Under the pieces are notes generated by a model, which saw only the letters and a list, made by a program, of their open reading frames with translations, searched no databases and was not told the DNA's origin. Positions 1 through 10,958 of a DNA stretch of 64,000 nucleotides are shown one piece after another. Numbering within the stretch: the first letter of the stretch is position 1; the number at the start of each line of letters is the position of its first letter. Source of the DNA: Rodentibacter ratti (GTDB taxonomy: Bacteria > Pseudomonadota > Gammaproteobacteria > Enterobacterales > Pasteurellaceae). The translations under genes were made by a program, and so were the position numbers. The stretch spans positions 106,219-170,218 of the forward strand of contig NZ_MLAJ01000004.1 of the NCBI RefSeq assembly GCF_002000485.1. The letters run 5' to 3'.

Positions 1-397
1 CGTGGGAATAGCCGAATGCCGCACCTTGTTTCATTAATGGCATCACATCTGCCACGACTTTTGAGTGCTGTTTATCTGGGGTGAGGTTTACTACTAAATC
101 GGCTGTTGGAATTAATTCTTGATAAGTGCCGACGTTAAAACCATTTTCTGTGGCACGTTGAAATGAGGCACGTTTTTCTGCAATGGCTTCCGGGCGTAAG
201 GCATAGCTCACATCCAAACCGGAATCACGCATATTTAAACCTTGGTTTAACCCCTGTGCACCACAGCCCACGATAACAATTTTTTTGCCTTTTAAGAAAT
301 TCGCTTCATCGGCAAATTCTTCACGATCCATAAAGCGACAACGACCTAATTGGTCTAATTTTTGACGTAAATTCAATGTGTTGAAATAGTTAGCCAT
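1..397 (-). CDS. ilvC: ketol-acid reductoisomerase, N-terminal part (runs off the left edge)
   Basis: Translation of the minus strand from the ATG at 397-395 begins [20 protein letters not shown] and continues without a stop to the window edge, giving about 132 residues of a protein normally near 490 (class II, enterobacterial type). The Rossmann NADPH-binding loop is visible as [21 protein letters not shown]. The enzyme converts acetolactate or acetohydroxybutyrate to the dihydroxy acid in valine, leucine and isoleucine synthesis in the cytoplasm. The regulator ilvY lies divergently to the right, as in E. coli, but here about 700 bases away because a repeat element sits between them. The identification is secure. 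The C-terminal two thirds are outside the window. Confidence 0.97.
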   Translation of the reverse strand, partial: MANYFNTLNLRQKLDQLGRCRFMDREEFADEANFLKGKKIVIVGCGAQGLNQGLNMRDSGLDVSYALRPEAIAEKRASFQRATENGFNVGTYQELIPTADLVVNLTPDKQHSKVVADVMPLMKQGAAFGYSH

Positions 398-469
398 ATG
401 TTTTCCTTAATTTTGTAAGGGTGAATGATTGTATGATGTTGTGTTTGCATAGTTTTTATTGTGAGTTGG

Positions 470-497
470 ATTATAAGGTTTTTTGTGGTTGCGTAAA
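470..497 (-). promoter_or_regulatory. probable sigma-70 promoter of ilvC
   Basis: On the minus strand, TTTACG (497-492) and a perfect TATAAT (475-470) are separated by 16 bases, about 70 bases upstream of the ilvC start. The AT-rich stretch 398-570 holds no gene and probably also contains the IlvY operators, which I could not assign. Confidence 0.6.
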
Positions 498-570
498 GTG
501 ATATTATGGGAATGATTTATTTCATTTTTTGCAATTATGATGTTTGCTTTAATTGAAATCGTTTTTCACC

Positions 571-1021
571 GGCGACCTACTTTCTTTTACTCGTGTAAAA
601 GAAAGTAGGCAAAGAAAACACGCCCCAGTTAAATCGCTGATCTTTGCTTGGTTTCAATTTTCTTCACGGTAATTTTCTGAACTCGCCGCAAGCGGCTCAA
701 ACAGACGAAAATTACCTAAAAATTGAAAGTCGCAAAGGCGATTTATATGGGGGCCGCTTTGACAGAGCGTTATTTAAAACAACTAAATGTAAAAAACATT
801 GTTATATTCAACCGCACTTTATTAAATATGCACTTTGGGGTTCCCTTCTTTTCCGCCTTTGTGGAATTGAATTTGTAGGAAATTTTCGTCTGTTTGAGCG
901 TAGCGAGTTCAGAAAATTTCCGTTAAGCAAATTCAATGGAACAAAGGAAACAAGGAAAAGCAGGGTTGCTTTTCTTTTTGCTTACTTTTTCTTTGGCAAA
1001 GCAAAGAAAAAGTAAGTCGCC
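571..1021. repeat. 451-bp composite palindromic element: two diverged hairpin-rich copies in inverted orientation
   Basis: The ends are GGCGA (571) and TCGCC (1021). Each end carries a terminal hairpin: a perfect 15-bp stem at 576-590/595-609, and another at 981-995/1002-1016. Inside, the two arms are imperfect reverse complements over most of their length. For example, the stretch with TTTTCTGAACTCGC (673-686) and CTCAAACAGACGAAAATT (697-713) reappears inverted at about 880-925. Each arm also folds on itself (TTTCAATTTT near 652 pairs with AAAATTGAAA near 718; GCCGCAAGCGGC at 684-695). A 123-codon reading frame (644-1015) crosses the element but looks like a by-product. The element contains a USS-like ACCGCACTT near 812. 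It resembles a non-coding MITE- or REP-type repeat; no transposase is present. Confidence 0.75.
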
Positions 1022-1102
1022 ATCGGAGAAACCCGATATTAATAAAACAAAGGAAAGTAAATCACCATTGGAAGATTTCAGTACAAAAATAAAGGGAACT
1101 TT

Positions 1103-1981
1103 ATGAACTTCACCGATCTCAACTTATTCATAAAACTAGCGGAAACCAAAAACTTCGCTAAAACCGCTACCCAAAACCACATGTCCCCTTCTACCCTTTC
1201 ACGCCAAATTCAACGCATGGAAGAAGAGTTGGGGAAAACCCTTTTTATTCGTGATAACCGTCAAGTGAATCTCACCGAATATGGTGAGACGTTTCTTCTG
1301 TTTGCTAAGGTTGAGTGGCAAAACTGGCAACAACTTAAACAGCAACTCAATGATGAGATGGGTGAACTGAGTGGCGAACTCAAGCTTTTTTGTTCGGTAA
1401 CGGCATCTTATAGCCATTTGCCACAGATATTAAAACAATTTCGCCAACGTTATCCCAAAGTGGAAATTCAGCTCACCACCGGTGATCCGGCGTTAGCCTT
1501 GGAATTAGTGCAAAGTCAGCAAGTGGATCTCGCCCTGGCAGGAAAACCGAATAATCTACCTGCAAGTGTGGTATTTCATAAAATTGACGATGTTCATCTT
1601 TCGCTGATTGCACCACGTGTTGCCTGCTTGGCAACGCAGTTATTGCAAGAGAAGCCCATTAATTGGCAACAAATGCCTTTTATTTTTCCCGTGGAAGGCC
1701 ATGCCAGACAACGGATTGAACAATGGTTACGTGAAAAACAAATCAAGCATCCAAAAATTTATGCCACAGTGGCAGGGCATGAGGGTATTGTGCCGATGGT
1801 AGGGTTAGGTTTTGGTTTGGCGATGTTGCCTGATGCGGTGATTGATAACAGCCCAATGCGTGATCAAATTTCCCGTTTAAACTTAGATATACCCGTTGCC
1901 CCCTTTGAATTGGGTGTTTGTACGCAAAAAAGGAATTTAGCCCAACCCTTAATTCGTGCGTTTTGGGAAATGTTAGAATAG
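1103..1981 (+). CDS. ilvY: LysR-family activator of ilvC (IlvY)
   Basis: This 292-residue LysR-type regulator has an N-terminal winged helix-turn-helix (about residues 1-60, including SPSTLSRQIQRMEEELG) and a periplasmic-binding-protein-like effector domain (about 90-290). Its position divergent from ilvC, followed by a RarD-type permease, matches the IlvY neighbourhood I recall from Haemophilus, and the length fits. In E. coli IlvY senses acetolactate and activates ilvC; the same role is inferred here. The ATG at 1103 follows an AAAGGGA ribosome-binding site. The inserted repeat element upstream increases the distance to ilvC, so its operators probably lie close to the ilvC side. Confidence 0.88.
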   Translation: MNFTDLNLFIKLAETKNFAKTATQNHMSPSTLSRQIQRMEEELGKTLFIRDNRQVNLTEYGETFLLFAKVEWQNWQQLKQQLNDEMGELSGELKLFCSVTASYSHLPQILKQFRQRYPKVEIQLTTGDPALALELVQSQQVDLALAGKPNNLPASVVFHKIDDVHLSLIAPRVACLATQLLQEKPINWQQMPFIFPVEGHARQRIEQWLREKQIKHPKIYATVAGHEGIVPMVGLGFGLAMLPDAVIDNSPMRDQISRLNLDIPVAPFELGVCTQKRNLAQPLIRAFWEMLE

Positions 1982-2038
1982 AATGGTGCGACAACGCAGG
2001 TAAAAAAACAAAACGTCCACAGACCCTAAGGATTTCCT

Positions 2039-2917
2039 ATGTTAAAAGGTATTCTCGTTTCGCTCTTCGCCTCTTTTTTGTTTGGCTATATGTATTATTT
2101 TTCCACCTTGCTCAAACCTTTAAGCGGTACGGATATTTTTGGCTATCGAATGATTTTCACCTTCCCTTTTGTGATGTTAGCCGTCTTGATGTTCAAACAA
2201 AAAAATGCACTGATCGAACGTTTAAAACACCTTCAAAAACGACCGCTCTTTGCCCTTTCTTATATTTTCTGTGGGGCATTAATGGGCTTTCAAATGTGGT
2301 TATTTTTATGGGCGCCGAATAATGGGAGTTCGCTGAGCGTTTCTTTTGGCTATTTATTACTGCCAATTGTAATGGTGGCTGCCGGACGATTAATTTTTAA
2401 GGAACGGATTTCTACTTTTAAATTTATTGCCGTGTTAATTGCTGCTCTTGGTGTGATTTCAAATATCGTGATCAAAAGCGGGTTATCTTGGGAAGCGATT
2501 GTCATTTGTGTGGGTTACACCTCGTATTTTTCCATTCGAAAAGCATTGAAAAATACGGATCTTGCTTCTTTTTGTCTCGAAATGCTCAGTTTAATCCCGA
2601 TTAGCATTTACTTTGCCTTACAAACAGATTTTGCGGTGGTGGAACAAAGTAATCCGAATATCTGGGCATTATTGGTGCTGCTTGGGTTGATTAGCGGCAC
2701 AGCATTGATTGCTTATGTGATTGCCAGCAATATGCTGCCGATGAATTTACTGGGGCTATTGGGCTATGTGGAAACCATAATGATGGTGTTTGTTTCCTTT
2801 TTTATTGGTGAAAAAATTGATGGGGAGAGTTACCCGCTTTTTATTTGTTTAGTGTTGGCGATGAGCCTTGTGATTATTGATGGCGTGTATAAACAGCACG
2901 CAAAAGGATCTTTATAA
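2039..2917 (+). CDS. rarD: EamA/RarD-family inner-membrane permease
   Basis: The 292-residue protein is very hydrophobic and shows about ten membrane segments in two EamA repeats, as in RarD/DMT-superfamily exporters. Recognisable family stretches include [20 protein letters not shown] near the start and [20 protein letters not shown] (about residues 225-245). The RarD subgroup was named for a chloramphenicol-sensitivity phenotype, but its substrate is not known. The gene starts 57 bases after ilvY and its TAA overlaps the glpE ATG (TAATG), so ilvY-rarD-glpE is probably one transcript. Family assignment is firm; the transported compound is unknown. Confidence 0.85.
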   Translation: MLKGILVSLFASFLFGYMYYFSTLLKPLSGTDIFGYRMIFTFPFVMLAVLMFKQKNALIERLKHLQKRPLFALSYIFCGALMGFQMWLFLWAPNNGSSLSVSFGYLLLPIVMVAAGRLIFKERISTFKFIAVLIAALGVISNIVIKSGLSWEAIVICVGYTSYFSIRKALKNTDLASFCLEMLSLIPISIYFALQTDFAVVEQSNPNIWALLVLLGLISGTALIAYVIASNMLPMNLLGLLGYVETIMMVFVSFFIGEKIDGESYPLFICLVLAMSLVIIDGVYKQHAKGSL

Positions 2918-3240
2918 TGTCATTTAAAGAAATTACCCCACAACAAGCGTGGGAAATGGCGCAGCAGGGCGCGATACTTGCCGATGTGCGTGATGCACAG
3001 CGTTATACCTATTCACACCCAAAGGGAGCATTTCATTTAACCAATCAAACCTTTTTACAGTTTGAAGAATTGGTGGATTTCGACTCCCCTATTATTATCA
3101 GCTGCTATCACGGCATCAGTAGCCGAAATGTCGCCACGTTTTTAGCGGAGCAGGGTTATGAAAATGTCTATAGCGTTATTGGTGGTTTTGATGGGTGGAT
3201 GAGAGCGGAGTTGCCAATTGATGCCATCTATCAAAAGTAA
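2917..3240 (+). CDS. glpE: thiosulfate sulfurtransferase GlpE (single-domain rhodanese)
   Basis: This 107-residue single rhodanese domain has the active-site loop SCYHGISS, with the catalytic cysteine at residue 63, and the typical start [19 protein letters not shown]. GlpE transfers sulfane sulfur from thiosulfate to cyanide or to thioredoxin in the cytoplasm. In E. coli it belongs to the glpEGR operon; here it is translationally coupled to rarD by a one-base overlap and no glpG or glpR follows. The length equals the usual GlpE length of about 108. Confidence 0.92.
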   Translation: MSFKEITPQQAWEMAQQGAILADVRDAQRYTYSHPKGAFHLTNQTFLQFEELVDFDSPIIISCYHGISSRNVATFLAEQGYENVYSVIGGFDGWMRAELPIDAIYQK

Positions 3241-3346
3241 GAATTATATAGTGTGATTTCTTTGTTATTGATTAAAATTAAAACATATTTTGTATCTTTC
3301 ATATAATGTTGCAAAATAGCCAAAATTTGAAGAATCCCTTAGAAAA

Positions 3347-5275
3347 ATGATTGTATTTAGTAATATTTCTTTAAAACGTGGGCAGACAGAATTACTTGAA
3401 AATGCCACAGCAACGATTAATCCGAAACAAAAAGTCGGGTTGGTGGGGAAAAACGGCTGTGGCAAATCTTCTTTGTTTGCGTTATTAAAAAAAGAACTTC
3501 AGCCCGAGGGGGGCGAGATTACCTATCCGTCAAATTGGGCGGTGTCGTGGGTGAATCAGGAAACGCCGGCATTGGATATTTCCGCATTGGATTATGTGAT
3601 TCAAGGGGATCGTGAATATTGCCGTTTGCAAGCGGAATTAGCTCAGGCGAATGAACGCAATGATGGCAACGCCATTGCGCGTATTCACGACAGGCTTGAT
3701 GCCATCAATGCTTGGACGATTCAATCACGGGCGGAAACCCTGTTGCACGGTTTAGGATTTACGCAGGCGGAAACGCAGCATACTGTAAAATCTTTCTCGG
3801 GTGGTTGGCGGATGCGCTTGAATTTAGCCCAGGCGTTGCTTTGTCCTTCGGATTTATTGTTGCTTGATGAACCAACCAACCATTTAGATTTGGATGCGGT
3901 GATCTGGCTGGAACGTTGGTTGGTGAATTATCAAGGCACGTTAGTGTTAATTTCTCACGACCGTGATTTTCTTGATCCTATTGTGACGAAAATTTTGCAT
4001 ATAGAGAATCAAAAACTCAATGAATATACGGGGGATTACTCCTCTTTTGAAGTACAGCGTGCCACTAAACTCGCCCAACAAGCGGCTATGTATCGTCAGC
4101 AACAACAAAAAATTGCCCATTTACAAAGCTATATCGATCGCTTTAAAGCCAAAGCCACCAAAGCAAAACAGGCGCAAAGTCGTGTGAAAGCCTTAGAGCG
4201 AATGGAATTAATTGCGCCGGCCTATGCCGATAATCCTTTCACTTTTGCTTTTCGTCCGCCTGTTTCCTTGCCTAATCCTTTGGTGATGATTGAACAAGCC
4301 AGTGCCGGTTATGGCGAAGGTGAAAGTGCGGTTGAAATTTTGAGTAAAATTAAACTCAACCTTGTGCCGGGTTCTCGCATTGGATTATTGGGACAAAATG
4401 GGGCGGGCAAATCTACTTTGATTAAACTTTTGGCACAAGAGCTTAGCCCACTTTCCGGTATGGTACAGCTCGCCAAAGGCGTGCAATTGGGTTATTTCGC
4501 CCAGCATCAACTGGATACGCTACGTGCGGAAGAATCCGCTTTGTGGCATATGCAAAAACTCGCACCGGAACAAACAGAACAACAAATGCGGGATTATCTC
4601 GGCAGTTTTGCCTTTCACGGTGATAAGGTGAATCAGCCCGTTTCCTCTTTTTCCGGTGGGGAAAAGGCACGTTTGGTTTTAGCGCTGATTGTCTGGCAAC
4701 GCCCGAATTTACTGTTGTTGGATGAGCCGACGAACCATTTGGATCTTGATATGCGCCAAGCCTTAACGGAAGCCTTGGTGGATTATGAGGGATCCTTGGT
4801 GGTGGTATCGCACGACCGCCATTTGCTACGCAATACAGTGGAAGAATTTTATCTGGTACACGATAAACAAGTGGAAGAATTTAAAGGTGATTTAGAGGAT
4901 TATCAAAAATGGCTGATGGAGCAAAACAACCAATCCTCTGTAAAATCAGCGGAACAAACTCTTCCTCAGGAAAACACTCATTCCAGCCAAAATCGTAAAG
5001 AACAAAAACGTCGCGAGGCGGAACTACGCCAGCAAACCGCGCCACTTCGTAAAAAAATTGCGCAGTTGGAAGAAAAAATGAATACCTTAACCGAACAGCT
5101 TGCGGAAATTGAAAACGGTCTTGCGGATTCTGCACTTTACAGTCCAGAAAATAAGGAAAAATTAACCGCACTTTTGGCACAACAGGTGGAGACTAAAAAA
5201 GCATTGGAAGCGGTGGAAACGGATTGGATGGAAACTCAGGATATGCTGGAAGAAATATTATCGAATGCGGAGTGA
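3347..5275 (+). CDS. yheS: ABC-F family ATPase YheS
   Basis: The 642-residue protein has two ABC ATPase cassettes and no membrane segments. Walker A motifs are GKNGCGKSS and GQNGAGKST, signatures are SFSGGWRMRL and SFSGGEKARL, and both Walker B motifs read LLLLDEPTNHLDL. A charged linker (about 230-300) and a coiled C-terminal tail (about 540-640) complete the ABC-F layout. The start MIVFSNISLKRGQTELLENA and the length match E. coli YheS (637). ABC-F proteins act on the ribosome rather than as transporters; YheS is linked to relief of translational stalling. The AT-rich 3241-3346 gap probably holds its promoter. The yrdD start follows the stop by two bases. Confidence 0.93.
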   Translation: MIVFSNISLKRGQTELLENATATINPKQKVGLVGKNGCGKSSLFALLKKELQPEGGEITYPSNWAVSWVNQETPALDISALDYVIQGDREYCRLQAELAQANERNDGNAIARIHDRLDAINAWTIQSRAETLLHGLGFTQAETQHTVKSFSGGWRMRLNLAQALLCPSDLLLLDEPTNHLDLDAVIWLERWLVNYQGTLVLISHDRDFLDPIVTKILHIENQKLNEYTGDYSSFEVQRATKLAQQAAMYRQQQQKIAHLQSYIDRFKAKATKAKQAQSRVKALERMELIAPAYADNPFTFAFRPPVSLPNPLVMIEQASAGYGEGESAVEILSKIKLNLVPGSRIGLLGQNGAGKSTLIKLLAQELSPLSGMVQLAKGVQLGYFAQHQLDTLRAEESALWHMQKLAPEQTEQQMRDYLGSFAFHGDKVNQPVSSFSGGEKARLVLALIVWQRPNLLLLDEPTNHLDLDMRQALTEALVDYEGSLVVVSHDRHLLRNTVEEFYLVHDKQVEEFKGDLEDYQKWLMEQNNQSSVKSAEQTLPQENTHSSQNRKEQKRREAELRQQTAPLRKKIAQLEEKMNTLTEQLAEIENGLADSALYSPENKEKLTALLAQQVETKKALEAVETDWMETQDMLEEILSNAE

Positions 5276-5277
5276 TT

Positions 5278-5820
5278 ATGAACGAATCCCTTTTTCATCA
5301 CACTAAACAAGAAGAATACTGTCCAACGTGCGGTTCGATTTTGCAGATTAAACAAGGCAAAAAAGGATTGTTTTTGGGGTGTAGCAGTTATCCGCAATGC
5401 GATTATTTACGCCCTTTGCATCGAGTGGAGCATAAAGTGCTGAAAGAGCTTGAGGAATCCTGTCCGCAATGTGGCGATTTGTTACAGTTGAAACAAGGGG
5501 CATTTGGTATGTTTATTGGCTGTCGGGCTTATCCACAGTGCGATTTTGTGGTGCATGAAGAACAAAAAATCGAGGAGAAAATACCTTGCCCCGAATGTGG
5601 GAAAGGGCATTTGGTGGCACGTCGTGGGCGACAAGGTAAAATATTTTATGGTTGCGACAGCTTTCCCCATTGTAAATTCTCTTTACCGACACAGCCTTAT
5701 GAAATGCCTTGTCCACAATGTGGTTTTTCCCTCGCCTTGTTAAAAAGTGAAAACGAAACAGGACAACAAATGCAATGTGCCAACAAAACCTGTCGCCATA
5801 TTTTTGAGATAGCCAAATGA
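5278..5820 (+). CDS. yrdD: topoisomerase-type zinc-ribbon protein YrdD
   Basis: The 180-residue protein is a string of zinc ribbons of the kind at the C-terminus of DNA topoisomerase [55 protein letters not shown] and a final [14 protein letters not shown]. There is no topoisomerase catalytic domain. I start it at the ATG at 5278, two bases after the yheS stop; an upstream in-frame ATG at 5224 lies inside yheS. Its TGA overlaps the tsaC ATG (ATGA at 5817). The role is probably nucleic-acid binding. The link to tsaC is conserved in enterobacteria, but function is not established. Confidence 0.9.
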   Translation: MNESLFHHTKQEEYCPTCGSILQIKQGKKGLFLGCSSYPQCDYLRPLHRVEHKVLKELEESCPQCGDLLQLKQGAFGMFIGCRAYPQCDFVVHEEQKIEEKIPCPECGKGHLVARRGRQGKIFYGCDSFPHCKFSLPTQPYEMPCPQCGFSLALLKSENETGQQMQCANKTCRHIFEIAK

Positions 5821-6368
5821 CGTTACAACAAATTACCGCCTATTTATTACAGAATCAGATTGTCGCTTACCCTACCGAGGCAGTGTTTGGGTTGGGATGT
5901 AATCCCTTGAGCGAAAGTGCGGTTAAAAAATTACTTGATTTAAAACAGCGTCCGGTGGAAAAGGGATTAATTTTGATTGCGCCAACGCTCGATTTTTTAT
6001 TACCTTTTATCGATATTGATGAGCTAGATGAAAGCCAACTGGCGAAATTAAAGACACATTATGATCGCCCGATTACTTGGGCGGTGCCGGCAAAATCGAA
6101 TGTGCCTGCTTTTCTTACCGGAAAATTTAATCGCATTGCAGTGCGTTTGAGCGATCACCCGGCTGTGCAGGCATTATGCGAAGCCACGGGCTTTGCGTTA
6201 ACCTCAACCAGTGCGAATTTAACCGGTGAGCCTCCCTGTCGAACAGCGGAGGAAGTGCGGTCGCAATTTGGTGAGGATTTTCCCGTGTTAGATCTAGCAG
6301 TAGGGAATGCAAAAAATCCCTCTGAGATTCGTGATTTGATGACTCACCAACTTTTTAGACAAGGATAA
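5817..6368 (+). CDS. tsaC: L-threonylcarbamoyladenylate synthase
   Basis: The 183-residue protein is a single YrdC domain with the typical [14 protein letters not shown] motif near the start, the KQRP motif (about residues 42-45) and the [11 protein letters not shown] stretch (about 130-141). TsaC makes threonylcarbamoyl-AMP from threonine, bicarbonate and ATP for t6A modification of ANN-decoding tRNAs in the cytoplasm. It overlaps yrdD by four bases and aroE follows three bases after its stop, so the cluster is co-translated. The C-terminal Sua5 extension is absent, as expected for the TsaC type. A USS core lies inside the gene near 5927. Confidence 0.95.
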   Translation: MTLQQITAYLLQNQIVAYPTEAVFGLGCNPLSESAVKKLLDLKQRPVEKGLILIAPTLDFLLPFIDIDELDESQLAKLKTHYDRPITWAVPAKSNVPAFLTGKFNRIAVRLSDHPAVQALCEATGFALTSTSANLTGEPPCRTAEEVRSQFGEDFPVLDLAVGNAKNPSEIRDLMTHQLFRQG

Positions 6369-7735
<1,367 letters not shown>

Positions 7736-7780
7736 TATTCCAGTATAATCCTTCCAATTTCATCAATGAAACATTGAATT

Positions 7781-10123
7781 ATGAATAAAAAATATACGTT
7801 AATTTCTCTTTCTATTTTGACCGCACTTTATAGCCAAACAACGTTGGCTGATTTGCGTGCGCAATGTTTGGTGGGCGTGCCAAAGTTTTCCGGTGAGGTG
7901 GTATCAGGGGATCCCAATGATTTGCCTGTCTATATTGAAGCGGACGATGCGGAAATTAATCAGCCGACAAGTGCAATTTATAAAGGAAATGCGGATCTCA
8001 AGCAAGGAAACCGTCATTTGATTGCCGATTCCGTGGAGGTGAAGCAAACCGGTGAAGGCAACGCATTACAACGTTTCGCCTATGTGCGGGGCGGATTTGA
8101 TTATAAAGATGATCAAATTAATCTGTTAGGGCAAAATGCGGATTTTAATTTGGATTCTAAAGATGGTAATGTGGCGGACGCCGATTACCAATTAGTCGGG
8201 CGTCAAGGTCGGGGAAAAGCGCAAGAAATCGAATTGCGCAATAATACCCGTGTGATGAAAAATGCCACTTTCACGTCCTGTTTACCGAATGATAATGCGT
8301 GGGCGGTGGATGCTTCGGAGATTCGTCAGTATATTAAAGAAGAATATGCAGAAATGTGGCATGCCCGCTTTAAAGTACTGGGTGTCCCGATATTTTATAC
8401 GCCATATTTGCAACTCCCTATTGGTGATCGTCGCCGTTCCGGTTTACTCATTCCAAATGCCGGAAGTTCGAGCCGTGACGGGTATTGGTATTCTCAACCG
8501 ATTTATTGGAATATCGCACCGAATTATGATGCGACCATCACGCCGAAATATATGTCGCACCGTGGTTGGCAATTAAACGGTGAATTTCGCTATTTAACAC
8601 CGGTTGGTGAAGGTAAAATTGCCGGTGAATATTTAGGGCGTGATCGCTATGATGAATATTTTAGCGATAACCGAAAACGCCATTTATTCTATTGGAATCA
8701 CAGTTCCTCTTTTCTTCAAAATTGGCGTTTGAATATTGATTATACCCGTGTGAGTGATAAACGCTATTTCACCGATTTTACCTCGGATTATGGTAGCAGT
8801 ACGGACGGTTATGCCAATCAATATGCCCGTATCGCTTACTATCAGCCAAATTATAATTTCGCCATTTCCGCACGCCAATTCCAGATTTTTGATGAGGTGG
8901 ATATCGGGCCTTATCGTGCGATGCCACAAATGGATTTTAACTATTATAAAAATGATTTAGCCAATGGCTGGCTAGACTTCAAATTATTCTCACAAGCAGT
9001 GCGTTTTGATAATGACAGTAGCCTTATGCCAAAGGCTTGGCGTTTTCATCTTGAGCCAAGTTTAGCCACGGCAATGTCGAATAGATACGGTAGCCTAAAT
9101 ATTGAAACCAAACTTTATGCGACCCATTACCAACAGAAAAAAGGCAAAGGCGTTGGGGCAGAAGAGGTTGACAGCCGGGTAAATCGGGTTATTCCACAAA
9201 TTAAAGTGGATTTACAAACCGTTTTAGCACGGGATACCACATTCTTAAAAGATTATACGCAAACCTTTGAGCCTCGCGCACAGTATTTGTATCGCCCGTA
9301 TCGTAATCAAAGCAATATCGGTTCAAGCCGTACCAATGATTATTTGGGGTATGGCTATGATTCTTCGTTAGTTCAGCAAGATTATTACTCTTTGTTCCGT
9401 GATCGCCGTTATAGCGGGTTAGACCGTATTGCTTCCGCTAACCAAATCACTTTGGGGGGAACAACTCGCTTTTATGATAGACATTCAAGGGAACGTTTTA
9501 ATTTCTCTGCCGGACAAACCTATTACTTAACGGATTCTAAAATTGACAGTAATCCGGCAAATAGTACACAGCGTTCTTCTTCCTCTTGGGCGTTGGAATC
9601 AAACTGGAAAATCAATGATAATTGGAACTGGCACGGTAGCTATCAATATGATACTCAGTTGAAGAAAACTTCACTCGCCAATACCAGCATTGAATATAAT
9701 CCGGAAAGAAATAATTTAATTCAATTCAATTATCGCTATGCGAGCCAAGCTTATATCGACCAAAACTTAGGGCGCTCTGCTAATGCTTATAAGCAAGATA
9801 TTAAACAAGTAGGTTTGGTTGCGGCTTGGGAAGTGACGGATAATTGGGCGGTAGTCGGAAAATATTATCAAGACTTAGCTCTGAAAAAACCGGTAGAACA
9901 ATACCTTGGCGTGCAATATAACAGCTGCTGTTGGGCGATTGGTGTCGGTGCCAGACGTTATGTGACCAATCGCCAAAATCAAAAACAAGATGAAGTGTTG
10001 TATGATAATAGTATCGGCGTAACCTTTGAATTACGTGGCTTAGGGACAAATGATCACCAAAGCGGTATTCAAGATATGTTGGAAAAAGGTAAGTTGCCGT
10101 ATATTAAAGCGTATAGCTTATAA
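7781..10123 (+). CDS. lptD: LPS-assembly outer-membrane protein LptD
   Basis: The 780-residue precursor has a signal peptide (MNKKYTLISLSILTALYSQT..LA), a periplasmic OstA-type beta-jellyroll (about 45-200, starting near PVYIEADDAEINQ) and a long beta-barrel with alternating aromatic strands. Cysteines occur after the signal peptide (AQCLVG), in FTSCLPNDNAW and as a CC pair near the end (NSCCWAIGVGAR), the set used for the inter-domain disulfides. With LptE it inserts lipopolysaccharide or lipooligosaccharide into the outer leaflet. A USS core lies in the signal-peptide codons. MlaA, another outer-membrane lipid factor, follows 26 bases later. Confidence 0.95.
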   Translation: MNKKYTLISLSILTALYSQTTLADLRAQCLVGVPKFSGEVVSGDPNDLPVYIEADDAEINQPTSAIYKGNADLKQGNRHLIADSVEVKQTGEGNALQRFAYVRGGFDYKDDQINLLGQNADFNLDSKDGNVADADYQLVGRQGRGKAQEIELRNNTRVMKNATFTSCLPNDNAWAVDASEIRQYIKEEYAEMWHARFKVLGVPIFYTPYLQLPIGDRRRSGLLIPNAGSSSRDGYWYSQPIYWNIAPNYDATITPKYMSHRGWQLNGEFRYLTPVGEGKIAGEYLGRDRYDEYFSDNRKRHLFYWNHSSSFLQNWRLNIDYTRVSDKRYFTDFTSDYGSSTDGYANQYARIAYYQPNYNFAISARQFQIFDEVDIGPYRAMPQMDFNYYKNDLANGWLDFKLFSQAVRFDNDSSLMPKAWRFHLEPSLATAMSNRYGSLNIETKLYATHYQQKKGKGVGAEEVDSRVNRVIPQIKVDLQTVLARDTTFLKDYTQTFEPRAQYLYRPYRNQSNIGSSRTNDYLGYGYDSSLVQQDYYSLFRDRRYSGLDRIASANQITLGGTTRFYDRHSRERFNFSAGQTYYLTDSKIDSNPANSTQRSSSSWALESNWKINDNWNWHGSYQYDTQLKKTSLANTSIEYNPERNNLIQFNYRYASQAYIDQNLGRSANAYKQDIKQVGLVAAWEVTDNWAVVGKYYQDLALKKPVEQYLGVQYNSCCWAIGVGARRYVTNRQNQKQDEVLYDNSIGVTFELRGLGTNDHQSGIQDMLEKGKLPYIKAYSL

Positions 10124-10149
10124 GTGAACTATCGAAAATAGGATAGCGA

Positions 10150-10896
10150 ATGAAAAAACAAGCAATTTTAACCGCACTTTTGGGTGCGATGGTATTGAGC
10201 GGTTGTGCAACGAAACCCGATGGTGAACGTAACGACCCAATGGAGGGCTTTAACCGCACGATGTGGGATTTTAACTACAACGTGGTGGATCGCTATGTGT
10301 TAGAACCCGCAGCGAAAGGTTGGCGTGATTATGTGCCGACACCGGTCACCAAAGGGCTGACTAACGTGGCGAATAACTTAGATGAGCCGGTAAGTTTTGT
10401 GAACCGTATGATTGAGGGGGAGCCGAAAAAGGCTTTTGTACATTTCAATCGTTTCTGGATTAATACGGTGTTTGGTTTAGGCGGTTTATTTGATTTTGCC
10501 AGTGCAAGCAAAGAACTGCAGGTTTACGAACAACGTGGATTTGGTGAAACATTAGGCAGTTATGGTGTGGATGCCGGTGCTTATATGGTTCTGCCTTTGT
10601 ATAATGCGACAACCCCTCGCCAACTAACCGGGGCTGTGGTGGATGCCGCCTATATGTATCCGTTTTGGGAGTGGGCAGTGGATGGTCCGTTTTCACTGGT
10701 TAAATATGGTGTTCAAGTGCTGGATACCCGTGCCAAGAATTTGGATAACGCCGAATTGTTAAATCAAGCACAAGATCCTTATGTGACATTCCGTGAAGCC
10801 TATTTCCAAAATTTGGAATTTAAAGTGAATGACGGAAAAGTAAAAGAAGGTTCACAGAAAGAGCTTTCTGATGATGTATTGAAAGAAATTGATTAA
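10150..10896 (+). CDS. mlaA: phospholipid-retrieval lipoprotein MlaA (VacJ)
   Basis: The 248-residue lipoprotein has a signal ending in LSGC at Cys20 and then the family hallmark DPMEGFNRTMWDFN. MlaA is a ring-shaped outer-membrane lipoprotein that removes misplaced phospholipid from the outer leaflet and passes it to MlaC for return to the inner membrane. Other family motifs include FGLGGLFDFAS and GFGETLGSYGVDAG. The 26-base gap after lptD suggests one transcript for the two outer-membrane asymmetry factors. A hairpin made of an inverted USS follows the stop. Confidence 0.94.
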   Translation: MKKQAILTALLGAMVLSGCATKPDGERNDPMEGFNRTMWDFNYNVVDRYVLEPAAKGWRDYVPTPVTKGLTNVANNLDEPVSFVNRMIEGEPKKAFVHFNRFWINTVFGLGGLFDFASASKELQVYEQRGFGETLGSYGVDAGAYMVLPLYNATTPRQLTGAVVDAAYMYPFWEWAVDGPFSLVKYGVQVLDTRAKNLDNAELLNQAQDPYVTFREAYFQNLEFKVNDGKVKEGSQKELSDDVLKEID

Positions 10897-10928
10897 TAAA
10901 AAGTGCGGTTGGTTTTACCGCATTTTTC
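10897..10928 (+). terminator. USS-type hairpin terminator after mlaA
   Basis: AAAAAGTGCGGT and ACCGCATTTTT form an inverted pair around a short loop, with a T-run following. It probably ends the lptD-mlaA transcript in front of ridA. Confidence 0.65.
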
Positions 10929-10958
10929 TCGATGAAAAGTAAGAAAGGAGAACTAACG

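Noticed and set aside
644..1015. 123-codon reading frame ending FFFGKAKKK
   Set aside because: It runs across the palindromic element. Its sequence follows the DNA symmetry (both arms translated) and has no domain or good ribosome site.
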